Of a stretch of DNA of 64,000 nt, positions 1-11,900 are shown one piece after another; position 1 is the first letter of the stretch, and each line of letters starts with the position of its first letter. Origin of the DNA: Vibrio sp. Hep-1b-8 (lineage in GTDB: Bacteria; Pseudomonadota; Gammaproteobacteria; Enterobacterales; Vibrionaceae); assembly GCF_006124995.1 (NCBI RefSeq), contig NZ_QEWN01000108.1, forward strand, positions 62,001-126,000. The letters are read 5' to 3'. The position numbers and the translations under genes are program-made. The notes below the pieces were generated by a model that was not told the DNA's origin, did no database searches, and saw only the letters and a list, made by a program, of their open reading frames with translations.

Positions 1-1
1 A

Positions 2-82
2 TGCGAACTGAGAAAAGTCGGTCTAAATGACTATTTGGACAACCGCGAAGCGGTGATAGCAGCCTTAGTGGCCAAGCAATAA
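2..82 (+). CDS. C-terminal end of an unidentified protein (partial)
   Basis: An open frame enters from the left edge and ends at TAA 80-82, giving 26 residues that finish ...NREAVIAALVAKQ. It is followed by a rho-independent terminator after only a few bases, which supports a real gene end. The fragment is too short for me to recognise the family. Its position next to the DUF2750 gene and the adhesin cluster gives no secure hint of function. Confidence 0.6.
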   Translation, partial: CELRKVGLNDYLDNREAVIAALVAKQ

Positions 83-86
83 GAAC

Positions 87-113
87 AAAAAAGCGTCCCG
101 AGGGACGCTTTTG
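87..113. terminator. Bidirectional rho-independent terminator
   Basis: Perfect 8-bp stem AAGCGTCC / GGACGCTT (91-98, 103-110) with a CGAG loop. A T-run follows on the plus strand and an A-run precedes it, so it can end both the plus-strand gene finishing at 82 and the minus-strand DUF2750 gene finishing at 118. Confidence 0.85.
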
Positions 114-117
114 GTCA

Positions 118-471
118 TTAGTCTAGGTACATCTTCGCGAGATCTGATGGCTCCATCTCTTTACCTTCAAGTTGAGCATTCCAGTTAGTACCAACTAGAA
201 CACCATCTTCAGCAAGAGTCAGCAACCAATCTTCAACGAAAATATCCAGTGGGATTTCTAGCACTTCGAAGTCTGCCCACTCTTCAACATTGTGCGCTTG
301 TGCATCTTCTTTATTTGACCAGAATGGCATTACTTCACTGTTTTCAAATTCAGTAGAGTCACAAGACAGCCAGCCTTCTTCATTTCGCATGCCCCAAACT
401 AGCTTAGATTGCTTAGTTTCTGAAACGAATAGCTCAAGGTTTGCTTGAATATCAGAAGTTAATTTGCTCAT
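118..471 (-). CDS. DUF2750 family protein
   Basis: A 117-residue acidic soluble protein without signal peptide or membrane segment. Motifs seen include W-G-M-R near residue 26, PFWS near residue 49 and a conserved-looking EIPLDIFVEDWL segment near residue 72, the pattern I associate with DUF2750. The biochemical function of that family is unknown. It stands alone between a bidirectional terminator and the ompA-like gene's terminator, so it is probably monocistronic. Nothing in the sequence links it to the adhesin cluster beyond position. The start at 471 is the only ATG giving the full domain. Confidence 0.75.
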   Translation of the reverse strand: MSKLTSDIQANLELFVSETKQSKLVWGMRNEEGWLSCDSTEFENSEVMPFWSNKEDAQAHNVEEWADFEVLEIPLDIFVEDWLLTLAEDGVLVGTNWNAQLEGKEMEPSDLAKMYLD

Positions 472-535
472 TGGTTTTATCTCATACGTTTAATTGCTGC
501 TAGGGTAACACTCATCACCCAAAAGCAAAATAAAA

Positions 536-555
536 AAGGGAGCCGAAGCTCCCTT
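536..555 (-). terminator. Terminator of the tolC-ompA-like operon
   Basis: On the minus strand AAGGGAGC-TTCG-GCTCCCTT is followed by TTTTA: an 8-bp stem capped by a UUCG tetraloop. It lies 17 bases after the ompA-like stop codon. Confidence 0.85.
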
Positions 556-571
556 AATCAAAAACAAATGG

Positions 572-1183
572 TTATTTCTCAATCTTAGTGAAGATTGACC
601 ACTCTTCTTTAACATTACCTTTGTGGCCGACAACCGTTGCCACTACCTTGCGGTTTTTCGCATGACTGATTTCGTCTGTGCCTAATGCTTCAAGATCTGT
701 GTCACCGAAACCTATAATGCGGACACGGTCTGAAGCAACACCGTTTTCAAGCAATGCCTTTTCTACTGATTGTGCTCGACGCTCAGATAGAGCCATGTTG
801 TATTCCGCTTTACCTACTTTACTTGCATAGCCACGAAGTTCGATCGACGTTGACGGGTAAGATTCAAGGAAGGCAGACATCTCACGAATCTGAGGTAAGA
901 AAGCGGGTTGAATCTGATCCGAATCGTTAGCAAACAGAATATGCAGGTTTAGCTGTTCTTCTGTTTTGATGTAAGTACCACATCCGTCGTTATCGATATC
1001 GGCTTTAGCCGGAGTTTGAGGACATAAATCGCGCGCATTAATCACACCATCCTTATCTTCGTCCAGCAAGTCTGCTAGCTGATTCGGAGTTGGAGTTGCG
1101 CGATACTCGTACGTGTCTTCGGCTTTGAGTGGTGCTGCAAAAATGGTTGCAGTGACAAGCGCTGAAAGTACTGTTTTTTTCAT
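572..1183 (-). CDS. OmpA-family outer membrane protein with a calcium-binding-like repeat
   Basis: A 203-residue exported protein. Residues 1-21 form a signal peptide ending in PLKA. Residues 41-62 (DEDKDGVINARDLCPQTP) look like a thrombospondin type 3 / EF-hand-like calcium-binding repeat. Residues about 78-185 are an OmpA C-terminal peptidoglycan-binding domain, with ELRGYAS, LSERRAQSV and the final NRKV-type motif visible. There is no N-terminal beta barrel. The gene starts one base after the stop of the tolC-like gene, so the two are co-transcribed. OmpA-like proteins of this kind often accompany type I secretion systems for giant adhesins; I infer it anchors or assists export of the adhesin encoded divergently at 2909. 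Direct evidence for that partnership is only context. Confidence 0.85.
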   Translation of the reverse strand: MKKTVLSALVTATIFAAPLKAEDTYEYRATPTPNQLADLLDEDKDGVINARDLCPQTPAKADIDNDGCGTYIKTEEQLNLHILFANDSDQIQPAFLPQIREMSAFLESYPSTSIELRGYASKVGKAEYNMALSERRAQSVEKALLENGVASDRVRIIGFGDTDLEALGTDEISHAKNRKVVATVVGHKGNVKEEWSIFTKIEK

Positions 1184-1184
1184 C

Positions 1185-2489
1185 TTAGTATTCTACCTTC
1201 TTATTCCACTCTTCAGGTGTATCCACACGTAGTGCCGCCATCAAGTTGCCCGTTGCATTCATAACACGGTACTTAGCGTACTGCTCGTCATACTTAGCAT
1301 CTAGGTAACCTTTGCGAGCCTCGAACAACTCGTTCTCAGTGTTGAGCAAGTCAAGTAGGGTACGTTTGCCGAGCTTGTACTGCTTTTGGTACGCAATAAC
1401 GGTGTCAGATGCCGAGTCTACGTGGTCAGCAAGAAACTCTTTTTGCTGAACGGTTAGATCAAGAGCACTCCATGATAGACGCAAACCTTCTTCAACAGTG
1501 CGGAATGTACGATCTCGGAAATCTTTCGCTTTATTCAACTGATATGCTGCGCTCTCTGAACGGTCTGCATCAGAGCCACCGTTGTATAGGTTATAGCGCA
1601 TACGTAGCATTGCAGAGAATTCGTCGCTGCCACCTTCAATGCCGCCGGCATCATCGCGCCAAGTTTGGTTGGCTTCGATTGACAGTGTTGGGTAGTTAAC
1701 GCCTTTAGTTTGGTCGTATTGGAATCGAGCGGAATCGACGTCAGCTTGAGCTATCTTGATCACTGGATGTGAGTCAAATGCGGTGTCTAAAGCTTCATCC
1801 ACTGTGAAAGGGATTGCGGTTTGATCGGCACGAGGGAAGATTAACCCTTGTGGAGCTTGACCAACGATACGCTTGAATTGAGTGTGGACATCAAACAGGT
1901 TGTTTTGCGCAGCGAGCAAGTTGCCGTGCGCTTTAGCTAAACGTGCTTCTACTTGTGATAAATCCGCTGTTGAACCTATTCCTGAATCAACACGTTTGCT
2001 GATGTCACGATAAATCTCTTTGTGTACAGCCAGATTACTTTCAGAAAGAGCTAACACTTCATATGCTTTTGTCGCGTCCAAGTAAATCTTAGTCACTTGA
2101 AGAGCGATATCTTGGGCATCGGAAAGAAGTTGGAATCGAACAGACTCGGCGTCTGCAGCAGTTCTATCCATGTCGTTAAGAGTAGCAGAACCATCCCATA
2201 ACAACTGTGTCAGCGTCAAAGTCGCTTCTTTACGGGTCAATTCATTTTCGGTTCCTGATGCCAAGTCAACCGCTTCATAACCAATACCTGCATCTAAATC
2301 CAATTTAGGCATGTAAGCGCCAGTTGATGCTTCTGAGTCATAAAACTTACTCATAAACTCATTGTATGATGCTTTAATTTCAGGATTCGTAGTAATGGTG
2401 TAGGCAACTGCTTGCTCTAATGTTTGACTATGTGCTGGAAAGCTAAGTGCAACCGCGCAACTTAGTACTTTCAACTTATTCCAATTCAC
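1185..2489 (-). CDS. TolC-family outer membrane channel (LapE/AggA-like)
   Basis: A 434-residue protein with a signal peptide (cleavage after FPAHS) and the duplicated helical outer-membrane efflux protein architecture: two repeats starting TLEQAVAYTITTNPEIKAS (residue 23) and TVDEALDTAFDSHPVIKIA (about residue 230). It would form the outer-membrane exit duct of a type I secretion system. The start is GTG at 2489, preceded by GAGGAG on the coding strand 7 bases upstream. It is divergent from the adhesin gene and ends one base before the ompA-like gene. No ABC transporter or membrane fusion gene lies alongside in this window, so those partners must be encoded elsewhere, possibly beyond the left edge. 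Assignment as the adhesin's channel is inference from position. Confidence 0.9.
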   Translation of the reverse strand: MNWNKLKVLSCAVALSFPAHSQTLEQAVAYTITTNPEIKASYNEFMSKFYDSEASTGAYMPKLDLDAGIGYEAVDLASGTENELTRKEATLTLTQLLWDGSATLNDMDRTAADAESVRFQLLSDAQDIALQVTKIYLDATKAYEVLALSESNLAVHKEIYRDISKRVDSGIGSTADLSQVEARLAKAHGNLLAAQNNLFDVHTQFKRIVGQAPQGLIFPRADQTAIPFTVDEALDTAFDSHPVIKIAQADVDSARFQYDQTKGVNYPTLSIEANQTWRDDAGGIEGGSDEFSAMLRMRYNLYNGGSDADRSESAAYQLNKAKDFRDRTFRTVEEGLRLSWSALDLTVQQKEFLADHVDSASDTVIAYQKQYKLGKRTLLDLLNTENELFEARKGYLDAKYDEQYAKYRVMNATGNLMAALRVDTPEEWNKKVEY

Positions 2490-2908
2490 TCTGACTCTCC
2501 TCGAAGTGCTCGTAATTGAGGATAATACTCAACTTTTTTGTCTCGTTTGTGAGATTTATCCATCGATAGCGCCAATAAAATAACACTCTTAGTAGCAGAA
2601 AACTAATGAAAAACGCATTTATTGTGTTGCTAAGTTGTTAATTGTCGACAAGGATTAAAAAATTGAGTGCATATTGGTTAAAGAGGCACCATTTAGACTT
2701 TATGATGCTAAAAATGTGATCTTAATTCACGGTCTCAATGTTGAGAAATGCAACTTGTGTCGTGTTTGTTGAGGCTTTTATACAAAAAATGTGTTTAGCC
2801 GAATAGTTAAAGATGTTAATTTATAACCTGCGTGAATTTTTAACATTGCCAAATTTTTGTCGGCAATGACATAAGCAAGAATTTAGTCAAGGATAAAGGG
2901 CTTAAAAT
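2490..2908. promoter_or_regulatory. Divergent control region between tolC-like and adhesin genes
   Basis: A 419-base AT-rich region without an ORF. Near the adhesin start is an inverted repeat CATTGCC / GGCAATG (2844-2850 and 2862-2868), 41 bases before the ATG, that would form a 5'-UTR hairpin. A Shine-Dalgarno-like AAGGATAAAGGG lies just upstream of the ATG. TGTGATCTTAATTCACG near 2717 resembles a CRP site but the half-sites are one base too far apart. I cannot assign promoters confidently. Confidence 0.5.
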
Positions 2909-5900
2909 ATGGGTTTTGGTACTTACGTAGCAGTAGGCAATTTAGCAGCAAACCAAATCATCGTTATTGATGCAAACGGTAATGTTCGAGTTTTGGTAGA
3001 GGGAGAGCTTCCAAAACCGGGTGAGGTGATTGTTCAGGGCAATCCTGAGTTTGCTGAAGATCAACAACTACAAGTCAACCTAGTTGGCGACAACGGCGAG
3101 AACCAAGATATCTCAGCAGAAATTGCAGATATCTTTGCTGCGTTAGAAGAAGGCCAAGACCCGACTGAGTTAGGTGAAGACTTTGCAACGGCCGCTGGTG
3201 GTCAAAGTGGTTCGAGCCTAACTGCTTCCACAACTGTTGCGCGTGATGCTGCCGAGACGATTGCTTCGACTAATTTCGATACTTCAGGTTTTGAATCATT
3301 AGGTCTTTCTCAGACACAAAGCCTTGCACTCCTAGAGCAATTCCGTCTATTCAATCCTATTTTCGTTGATCTAAACAATGACCCACTAGGTGATAGTCTG
3401 GCTGTTATTACAGACGAAGATACACCTATCAGCGGAACGCTGACTGCTACAGACCAAAATGCCCAAGATATCCTAACTTTCTCCCAATCTTCTGCGCCTG
3501 CAAACGGTACGGCTATCGTAAACCCAGACGGCACTTGGACCTATACGCCGAATGAGAATTATAACGGCCCTGATAGCTTCACTGTCATTGTCAATGACGG
3601 CAATGGTGGTACAGATACGCTGGTAGTCAATATTGATGTTACTCCTGTGAATGATGCTCCAGTAGCAGAGCCTGAAAATCGCTCGTTATTAGAAGATCAG
3701 GTCATCACAGGCAGTATGACTGCGACCGATGTGGACCTCCCAGATGGAGAATCTTTGGTATTTACCACTACTTCAGAAGTCGAAGGTTTGACCCTGAATC
3801 CAGATGGTAGTTACACCTTTGATGCATCATCTTATGACCGTTTGGCGGAAGGTGAAGAACTAAAAATAGAAGTGCCAGTTACTGTCACTGATGATTTAGG
3901 TGCGACTGATACAACGACACTGACGATTATCGTCACTGGTAAAAACGATATTCCAGAATTAAAAGTCTCTTATAAAGACCAAGGCTCAGTTGAAGAAGAT
4001 CAAGAACCAAGCATATTGAGCACGTCGGGTACATTTACAGTGTCTGACGTAGATTTGTTGGATACCCATACGTTCAAGTTAGCAGATTCAGGCGCTGTGT
4101 CTTCCAACTCAGCAGATTACGCAGCTGATATGAGCAATGCTGAGCTTCTTGCATTGAATGACGCGATTGCTAATGGGTTAACCTTCAATGACTCTGATAA
4201 GAGTTGGGACTTCAATCTTGATAATTCCTTGGTTCAGTTCCTTGCAGAAGGTGAGAAACTCACAATCACGTATAAAGTGCAGGCGGTCGACAGCTCTGAC
4301 GGCAGGTCAGAAGCGCAGGACGTGACGATAACAGTTACAGGTACTAACGATTTACCTAAACTGAGCGTGTCGTATGATGCGAACGGAGCGGTGAAAGAAG
4401 ATCAGGACTCCTCAGTATTAACAACATCAGGCACGTTTACGGTCGCGGATGTGGATGCGTCGGATACGCATACCTTCAAACTAGCAGATTCAGACGCCGT
4501 GTCTTCCAACTCAGCAGATTACGCAGCTGACCTGAGTGGTGCAGAGCTTCTTGCATTGAATGACGCGATTGCTAATGGGTTAACCTTCAATGACTCTGAT
4601 AAGAGTTGGGATTTCAGCCTGGACAACGCATTAGTTCAGTTCCTGGCGAAAGATGAAACAATCACTATCACTTACAAAGTGCAAGTGGTTGACAGTGCGA
4701 ACGGAGAGTCCACAACAGAAGACATCTACATTACTGTAACTGGTACAAATGATACTCCAATCGCTCGCAACGACAGCAATGCAATAGGGGAAAATACAAC
4801 ACTCAATGTCACGGAACTCAATGGACTGCTGAAAAATGACAGTGACATTGATGGTGATAAGCTTGAAGTAATTGGTATTCGTACAGGTGCCGAAAACGCC
4901 ACAAATAGCGAATCTGGAATTGTGGGGTCTGAGCTAGCTGGTAGTTTTGGTACTTTAACCGTCAATGCTGATGGTAGTTACAAGTATGTGGCTGACAATG
5001 CAGAAAGTCTAAAGGTTGGTGAAACAGTTTCCGAGACCTTTACCTATACGATTAGCGACGGTCAGGGCGGCACAGATACAGCGACTCTAACGATTACTGT
5101 AACCGGAACCAATGACGGCCCTAAAGCAAACGATGACAAGTACGGGGTAGAAACTACAACACTACTCTTCTCTGAATCATTCGAGCATATGGCGAACACT
5201 GGAAAATGGACAGTAGTTAGCGGAGATCAACTGGATGATTGGAACGGAACCAACGGTTTAGAAATCCAACGTGATGGGCTAATCGCCAAAGCTACTGATG
5301 GTGATTACATCGCAGAGCTTGATGCGCACCAAAACACGGCCATTACCACTTCTATAAACACTGCCGGACAAGACAGTGTTCGTGTTGAATTTGACTACAA
5401 CCCTCGTCGAGACGGTGATTCATCATCAGATATGAAGTTCACCTTTGGTGCTGAAACTATTACTGTCCATGCTGACGGAACAGTTTCAGGCTCTGACATT
5501 TCTAATGTTCAAATTGTTGGCCCTGATTCAGACGGTTGGTATAAAGTTACTGCTGAATTTGATGTTCAAGGTGATAGTACTGATTTGACTTTTGCGGGTG
5601 CGGGTAAGTCAGATAGTTATGGCGCGCTGTTAGACAATATCACTGTTACAGGCGTGAATAAGCCGAACCTTACGACACCAGAAGATACGACAATCGAAAT
5701 TACCTTTGCTGAACTGCTAGCGAACGACACTGATGTCGATGGCGACGTTCTGTCTATTGTTGAAGGATCAATTGTATCTCCTACTCATGGCCAGCTAGAA
5801 GTTGATTATGAGAATGAAGTGATCAAGTTCAAACCAGACGCTAATTACAACGGTGATGCGACATTTAAATACCAAATTACAGATCGTAACGGTGGTTATG

Positions 5901-8900
5901 ACGACGCCACGGTTACTCTGAATGTCACGCCAGTTAATGACGCGCCAGAGTTCACGAATGAAAAATACCCTAACGGTGGTTACGAATTCAGTTATGACGA
6001 AGGCATCGACGGAACTACAGTCATTGGTACCGTAACAGCAGAAGATATCGATAATACTCAAGATGAACTTTCATTTAGTTTTAAGTCAGGTAATGCACAA
6101 GGTTGGTTCGAGATTGATGATCAGGGCCGTATTACGCTAACAGATGCGGGTGTAGATTCACTTGCTAACGATTTTGATGTTACGGCAAATATTCATAACT
6201 TAGTTGTTACTGTCAGCGATGGCACCGATAGCGTTGATACGACAGTCAAGTTGACGGAAAACAACTTGAATGATGAAGACACTAAGTTTGATTCGGATAA
6301 AGTTAGCTTCAACTACCAAGAAAACTTCAAGCCTGATGTAACCATCGGTACTGTGACCGCTACAGATAAAGATGGCGATAACATCAGTTACTCAATTGCT
6401 CTGGGTGACAACGTATATATCGATGGTAAGCCTTTGTATCAGGTAGACGCTAACACTGGTGAGATCAGTCTAACTGCAGACGGAGCGGCTGCCTTTACTA
6501 ATGACTATGAGGTCACTGGTAACTCTCACGTAATCAAAGTGACGGCTACAGGTACCGACGGTAAGGGGCAACCTACTGTTGGAACTGTACATGTTACTCT
6601 CAATGAAACTGACGACGAGACAGACAATAAGCCTCTAGCTAAAGACTTTATTATTTCACTGGATGCACAAGGTAATTCGAATGTCCTGTTTGATTCTAGT
6701 GATGCTTCTTCCGATCAAATCAGCGATAAAGAAGACGATAGAGATGGCGAGCCGCTTAGTGTTGTCATCACTGAACGTCCTGATTCTGGTAAGCTTTACT
6801 ACGTCGAAGGCGATAACAAGACTGAAGTTGTCGTCGGCCAAAAGTATGCTAACCCGAACAATATCGTCTACGAAGATGATCAGGAATCAACGGGCTTCTT
6901 CTTAGGTTTAAATGACACATCTAATCTTGAGAAAGGCAAAGAGAGCACAACGGATTTCCATAACTGGGGTGAAAGAGTTAGTGCTACAGAACACGTGCTA
7001 GAGTTTGCTGATGGTGACAAAGTCACTATTACTTCTGAGACTCGCGATGGAGCACCGGGTAAGGCGTTAGTTCAAGATAATGCTGACCAAGGTCATATGG
7101 GATTTGGGATTTCTGTAGGTAGAGATCAAGGTATCGATACAGATGAAGTCATTCGTATTGATTTTGCGTCTCGCCCAGCAGCCTCAGTAACGCTTGGTTT
7201 AAGCGGCTTAGGCGGTTGGTTTGCACCAAATGCCGCTGACAACGTTATCTCTAGAGCAGAGATAACGGTGACTTTTGACTATGGTGACCGTACAGAACAA
7301 GAAGCTTTCTTCTATGATGACACTCACAACAATCAGACGGTAACTATCGTTGCTCCAGAAGGTGCCGAGATTGTTTCGGTTGAAGCAAGTACCAAAGGGC
7401 CGGGCAACTGGGAGTTAACTTCTCTTGAAGCTAAAGCGTCAGACTCGTTTGATTATAAAGCGGTAGATAGCGACGGTAATGAGAGTGACGTTAAGACTGT
7501 TACCATCGCCGAAGGCAACACTGCGCCATTCGCTAACGATGACCCTGATGGTTACAGCATCAATCTGGGTTCTTTGAATAATGATGACTGGTCAGGTTAT
7601 GAATCGGTTGTTTCAGCGCACTACCAAGGCTCTGATAAAGCAGTAAATATCTCAATGGACGGCGACCTCAAAATGGGGGTTGATTCCGATGCGAATGGTG
7701 GCCCAGGCGCACAAATCCAGTATAACCGTGAGACCGGTGTTTCTGAACAGCTAGTATTCGATCTAGCAAAACCTTCGACAGAGTTCTCTTTCACAGTCTC
7801 GAACCTGATTAAAAATGAAGGCGGTCGAGGCAACCATGAGCAAGGCAAATGGGTGGCTTACTTTGGTGATACGGCAGTAGCGAGTGGGATGTTTACTGCT
7901 AACGAGGCTGGCAATACAGGCAGCTACTCCTTCGATACTAATGGCGAATTTGCTTTTGATCGCGTGGTGTTTGAAGCCGTCGACTTTGTCGAAGTCCCAG
8001 CGAGAGGGACAGATTCATCTGACTACTTCGTCACGGGCTTTAGTGCCTCAAGCGATGGTGGTGTCCATGTCATAGAGCAAGACCCTGACGGTACTACTGA
8101 GTTTAGAATTCCGGTTTCTGAACTGCTAAGTAACGATGGTGATGTAGACGGTGATGAAATTCGCATCACTTATGTGTTTGGCGAACAAAATGGTGATGCA
8201 TACATTGATGGTGATGAAGTCGTATTTAACTTAGATCGTGATCACGTAGGTCCAGCTGAGTTTAAATACCAGATTACTGACGATAAAGGCGGTTTTGCCG
8301 AAGCAACGGTTAAGGTAATTGTTAACCCTGTTGAACCGAATGATGTCACTGTGAAGTCGATTGAAGGTACGGATGCACAAGAAGGCGATAACTTAGTTTA
8401 CAAAGTGATTCTAAGCGAAGGTCCTCTGAGCGCCCAGTCTTTCAAACTGACATACGGTGGCGCCAATGATTCTGCTGATAAACAAGCGGATGTTGACTTA
8501 ACTAAAGTGGTATTCACTAACGGTGTTAAGTTCGAGAACGGACAAATTACTGTACCTGTTGGCGTGAGCAGCTTCTCTATCTTGGTTCCAGCACTTAAAG
8601 ATGGTACCTACGAGAATCCAGAAACCTTTAGCGTTACGCTAGGTGAAGGTTCAGATGCAGTGAGTGATTCTGCAACGATTAGTAACATTGATGAACTAGA
8701 GCTGACTGTCCAGTCCACTAGTGATGTAGCTGAAGGATCTAAAGCGGTATTCTCGGTAAGTCTGTCTAATCCATCTTCAGAAAATATCGATGTATCGCTC
8801 GCCATTTCGCTTGATGGTGATGCTACATCTGCAGAACAAGCTGACTTTAAAGATATCAGCGAATTGTTTACTGCCTACTATCTAGAACCTCAGCTGCCTG

Positions 8901-11900
8901 GTGAACCACTACGTGTTGAACTTGAAATAGTCATCAAGGATGGAAAACCTACTGTTACTATCCCTAACGGTGAGACTGAGATCTTCGTTGAAGTAGCAAC
9001 AAAAGACGACTCTGTATTTGAAGGCGCGGAAGACTTTACTCTGGTTGTCACTGATGAGTCTGGTTATGTATCGAATGATTCTGCTTCAGATGAAGCGACT
9101 ATCCTAGATGATGGTACAGACCCAGATGGTCCTCAAGGTCCACAAGTTGGTAATGATGATCGCCCAGTCGTAGAGCGTATCTCAGACATCGAAATCGAAG
9201 AAGGTAAATCTGGAACGTTTGTTGTTGAGCTTTCAAATAGCAGTGAATTGAAAACCACCATTGAAATGTCTCTAAATGATGGCTCCGCAGTAAGTGTTGA
9301 CGGTCAACCAACCGAGGGTGATTTTAATGCATCGAGTGTCATCGTTACCTTTGGTGAGGGTGCCAATAAGCAGAGCGAAACGGTTGAGGTCATCAATGGT
9401 AAGTTTGTCGTCAGCGTTCCTGAGGGGCATGAGTCGTTCACTGTTCAAGTAGCGACTAACCAAGATGCACATTCAGACAACAATGAAAAGTTCTCTATTT
9501 CAGGCAATGCGACTCATCAGCAAGACGCAGTAACTGGTGTAGCGACCATCGTTGATAATGAAGCGCCAATGGTCGACCTTAATGGTGTACTATATGACAT
9601 TGAGTATGTGAGTGAAGGTGCTGGATACAGCAATGTCTTTGGTTACTATATCTATGACGAGGAGAGTGATACCCAACAACTTCATGTACTGATTTCTAAC
9701 AACAACGACCAAAGTCTAAAGCCGGGCACATTGTTAGACTCACCTTTGTCTTCAATCGATAACCTAGAGCTCTTCCTAATTCCAAATGGCTTTAGCAAGA
9801 TCGCTAGTGAAGACCTCAATAAATTGGAACTAAACGATCAAGGTCAATTGGTTGTAGATGGCGAAGTTAAATCTCGAATCCCTGTTTACAAATCGACCGA
9901 CGAAGATCATCAGATTTCCACTACAGTAGATGCTGATGGCAATTTGGTTTTGAGTTTTGATGACCAAAAAGGCCAAGGCAACGATGACAATGACTTTAAC
10001 GACATTGTTATTAAGGTCAGTAAAGTTGATACAGATGGTATCAATTTTGACTCATCGTACGTTGAGGGCGGAGAAGCCGCTATTGCAGATATAGATGCTG
10101 ATGTCTTTGACGATAAGGACGTTATCCAGTCTATGAATGTTACGCTAACCAATGCCAAAGACGGAGATAACTTAACTTGGGCAGAGAATAGTGGTTTCAA
10201 TGTCGTAAAAACAGTTACTGGCACTTCAATCGCGCTTGTAATCACCCATCCATCAGGTAGTGTTTCTGCCAATGAGTTCGAAGCGTTTTTGAAGTCTATT
10301 CGATTTGTAAATAGTAGCGACACGCCTGATGAAGAAACGCGCTTAGTTGACGTCACTGTATCTGATGGTGTTAATCAATCTGAAACGGCTACAGCATCAA
10401 TCTCTGTAACTGATACTGATGAATTATCGTTCAACAATGTGGCAGGTTTAGAAGATCGCTTCATTGACCTAAACATTAGTGTGGCAGATGCAGCAACATC
10501 TGTAAGCACCATAGAACTGTCTGGTATTCCACAAGGCGCAACTGTAGTTGTTGATGGTGTTGAATCTACAGTCGGTAACAGTGGCCTTATTGTCGTTGGT
10601 ATTGATGATATTGATTCAGTTAAAGTGAAAGCTCCAGAGCATAGTGACGTCAACTTTGAGATTACGGTGACTGCTAAAGATGGTAACAATGTCGTAGAAA
10701 CTGGTAGCATTTATGTTGATGTTCATCCTGATGCTGATAAACCTATTTTGAAGATTGGTGACTTTGAAAAAGTTGCAGCAATCGACTTTGAAGATGTGGT
10801 GCTAAATAATTCTGGCCACCCGAGTTGGGATAGTGGTATCGCTATTAATGACGTTGCTGGCGCAGGCACGATTGGTGAGTGGAAAACCTCCAACGCTGGC
10901 CAGCATGTTGAAGTCGGGACAGAAGGAACATACCTATCGGGTTCTTCTACTAACCAAGTCATGGAAATTGAAGGCGAAGTGGGCGACAAAGTCCTCTATA
11001 CCGACATGGATCTTGTGGCTGGTCGCTTCTATAACTTCCAATTCGATATTGCTGCGAGAAACGATGTTGATCCTTCGGACTCAGACATGGAGGTATCACT
11101 CTACAAACTCGATGACTTCGGCAATCCGATTGCGGATAGTAAGGTAACATTGTATGACTTTATCGCTGAGCGAGTTGGTGATGGTTGGCAAAAAGGAACG
11201 TTTACATTACCAGTTGAAGACTCTGGTAAATACCGCCTAGTACTAGAAGCCGATGAGGCTGATTCGACTGGAGCGATAATTGACAATATTCAATTTACTG
11301 CGGTTGATAACTATGGCTATGAAGATTCATTTATCAAGCTGAGCGAGATTAGTGCTTCACTAGTTGATGTGGAAGATCGTTCTGAGACATTAACGATTGA
11401 GTTGCAAGGTCTTCCTGTTGGTGCTGTATTGATTGATGGTACTGGTCCGAATGCGAACAAGTACATTGTCACTGAAACAAATAAAAACGATAAGATTGAT
11501 GTTACTGATTGGAACTTGGCGCAACTTCAGGTCAAGGTATTAGACCCTAGTACGTTTGACATTAAGGTTATCGCAACTGCTACAGAGTCGGATACTAACA
11601 AAGATGATGATGTTCACGTAGATCACGGTGATCTTGGAGGTAAGCTGACCAACGCGTCTGAAGCAACAATTAATGTTACCGTTCTTGAACGACCTCAAGG
11701 GCCTGTTGACACTAATGAGCGCCCAATAGCAAATGACTTTACGGTAACTTCGGACACTAATGTCGCAAATGTTAACTTTGCGCCACATGCAACAGATAGC
11801 GAAGATGATGCTAGCACTTCTGACAATAAGCACACTTCAGTTCGTATTGAAGAGTTGCCAGAGCATGGCAAACTTTATGAAGTCAATGATAAAGGTGAGA

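Noticed and set aside
2714-2730. CRP-like TGTGA...TCAC in the adhesin upstream region
   Set aside because: Half-sites are separated by seven rather than six bases, so CRP dimers would be out of register.
4726-4965. Antisense open frames inside the adhesin gene (several of 60-148 codons)
   Set aside because: The repetitive, stop-poor composition of the adhesin gives long antisense frames; none has a ribosome site or a recognisable domain.
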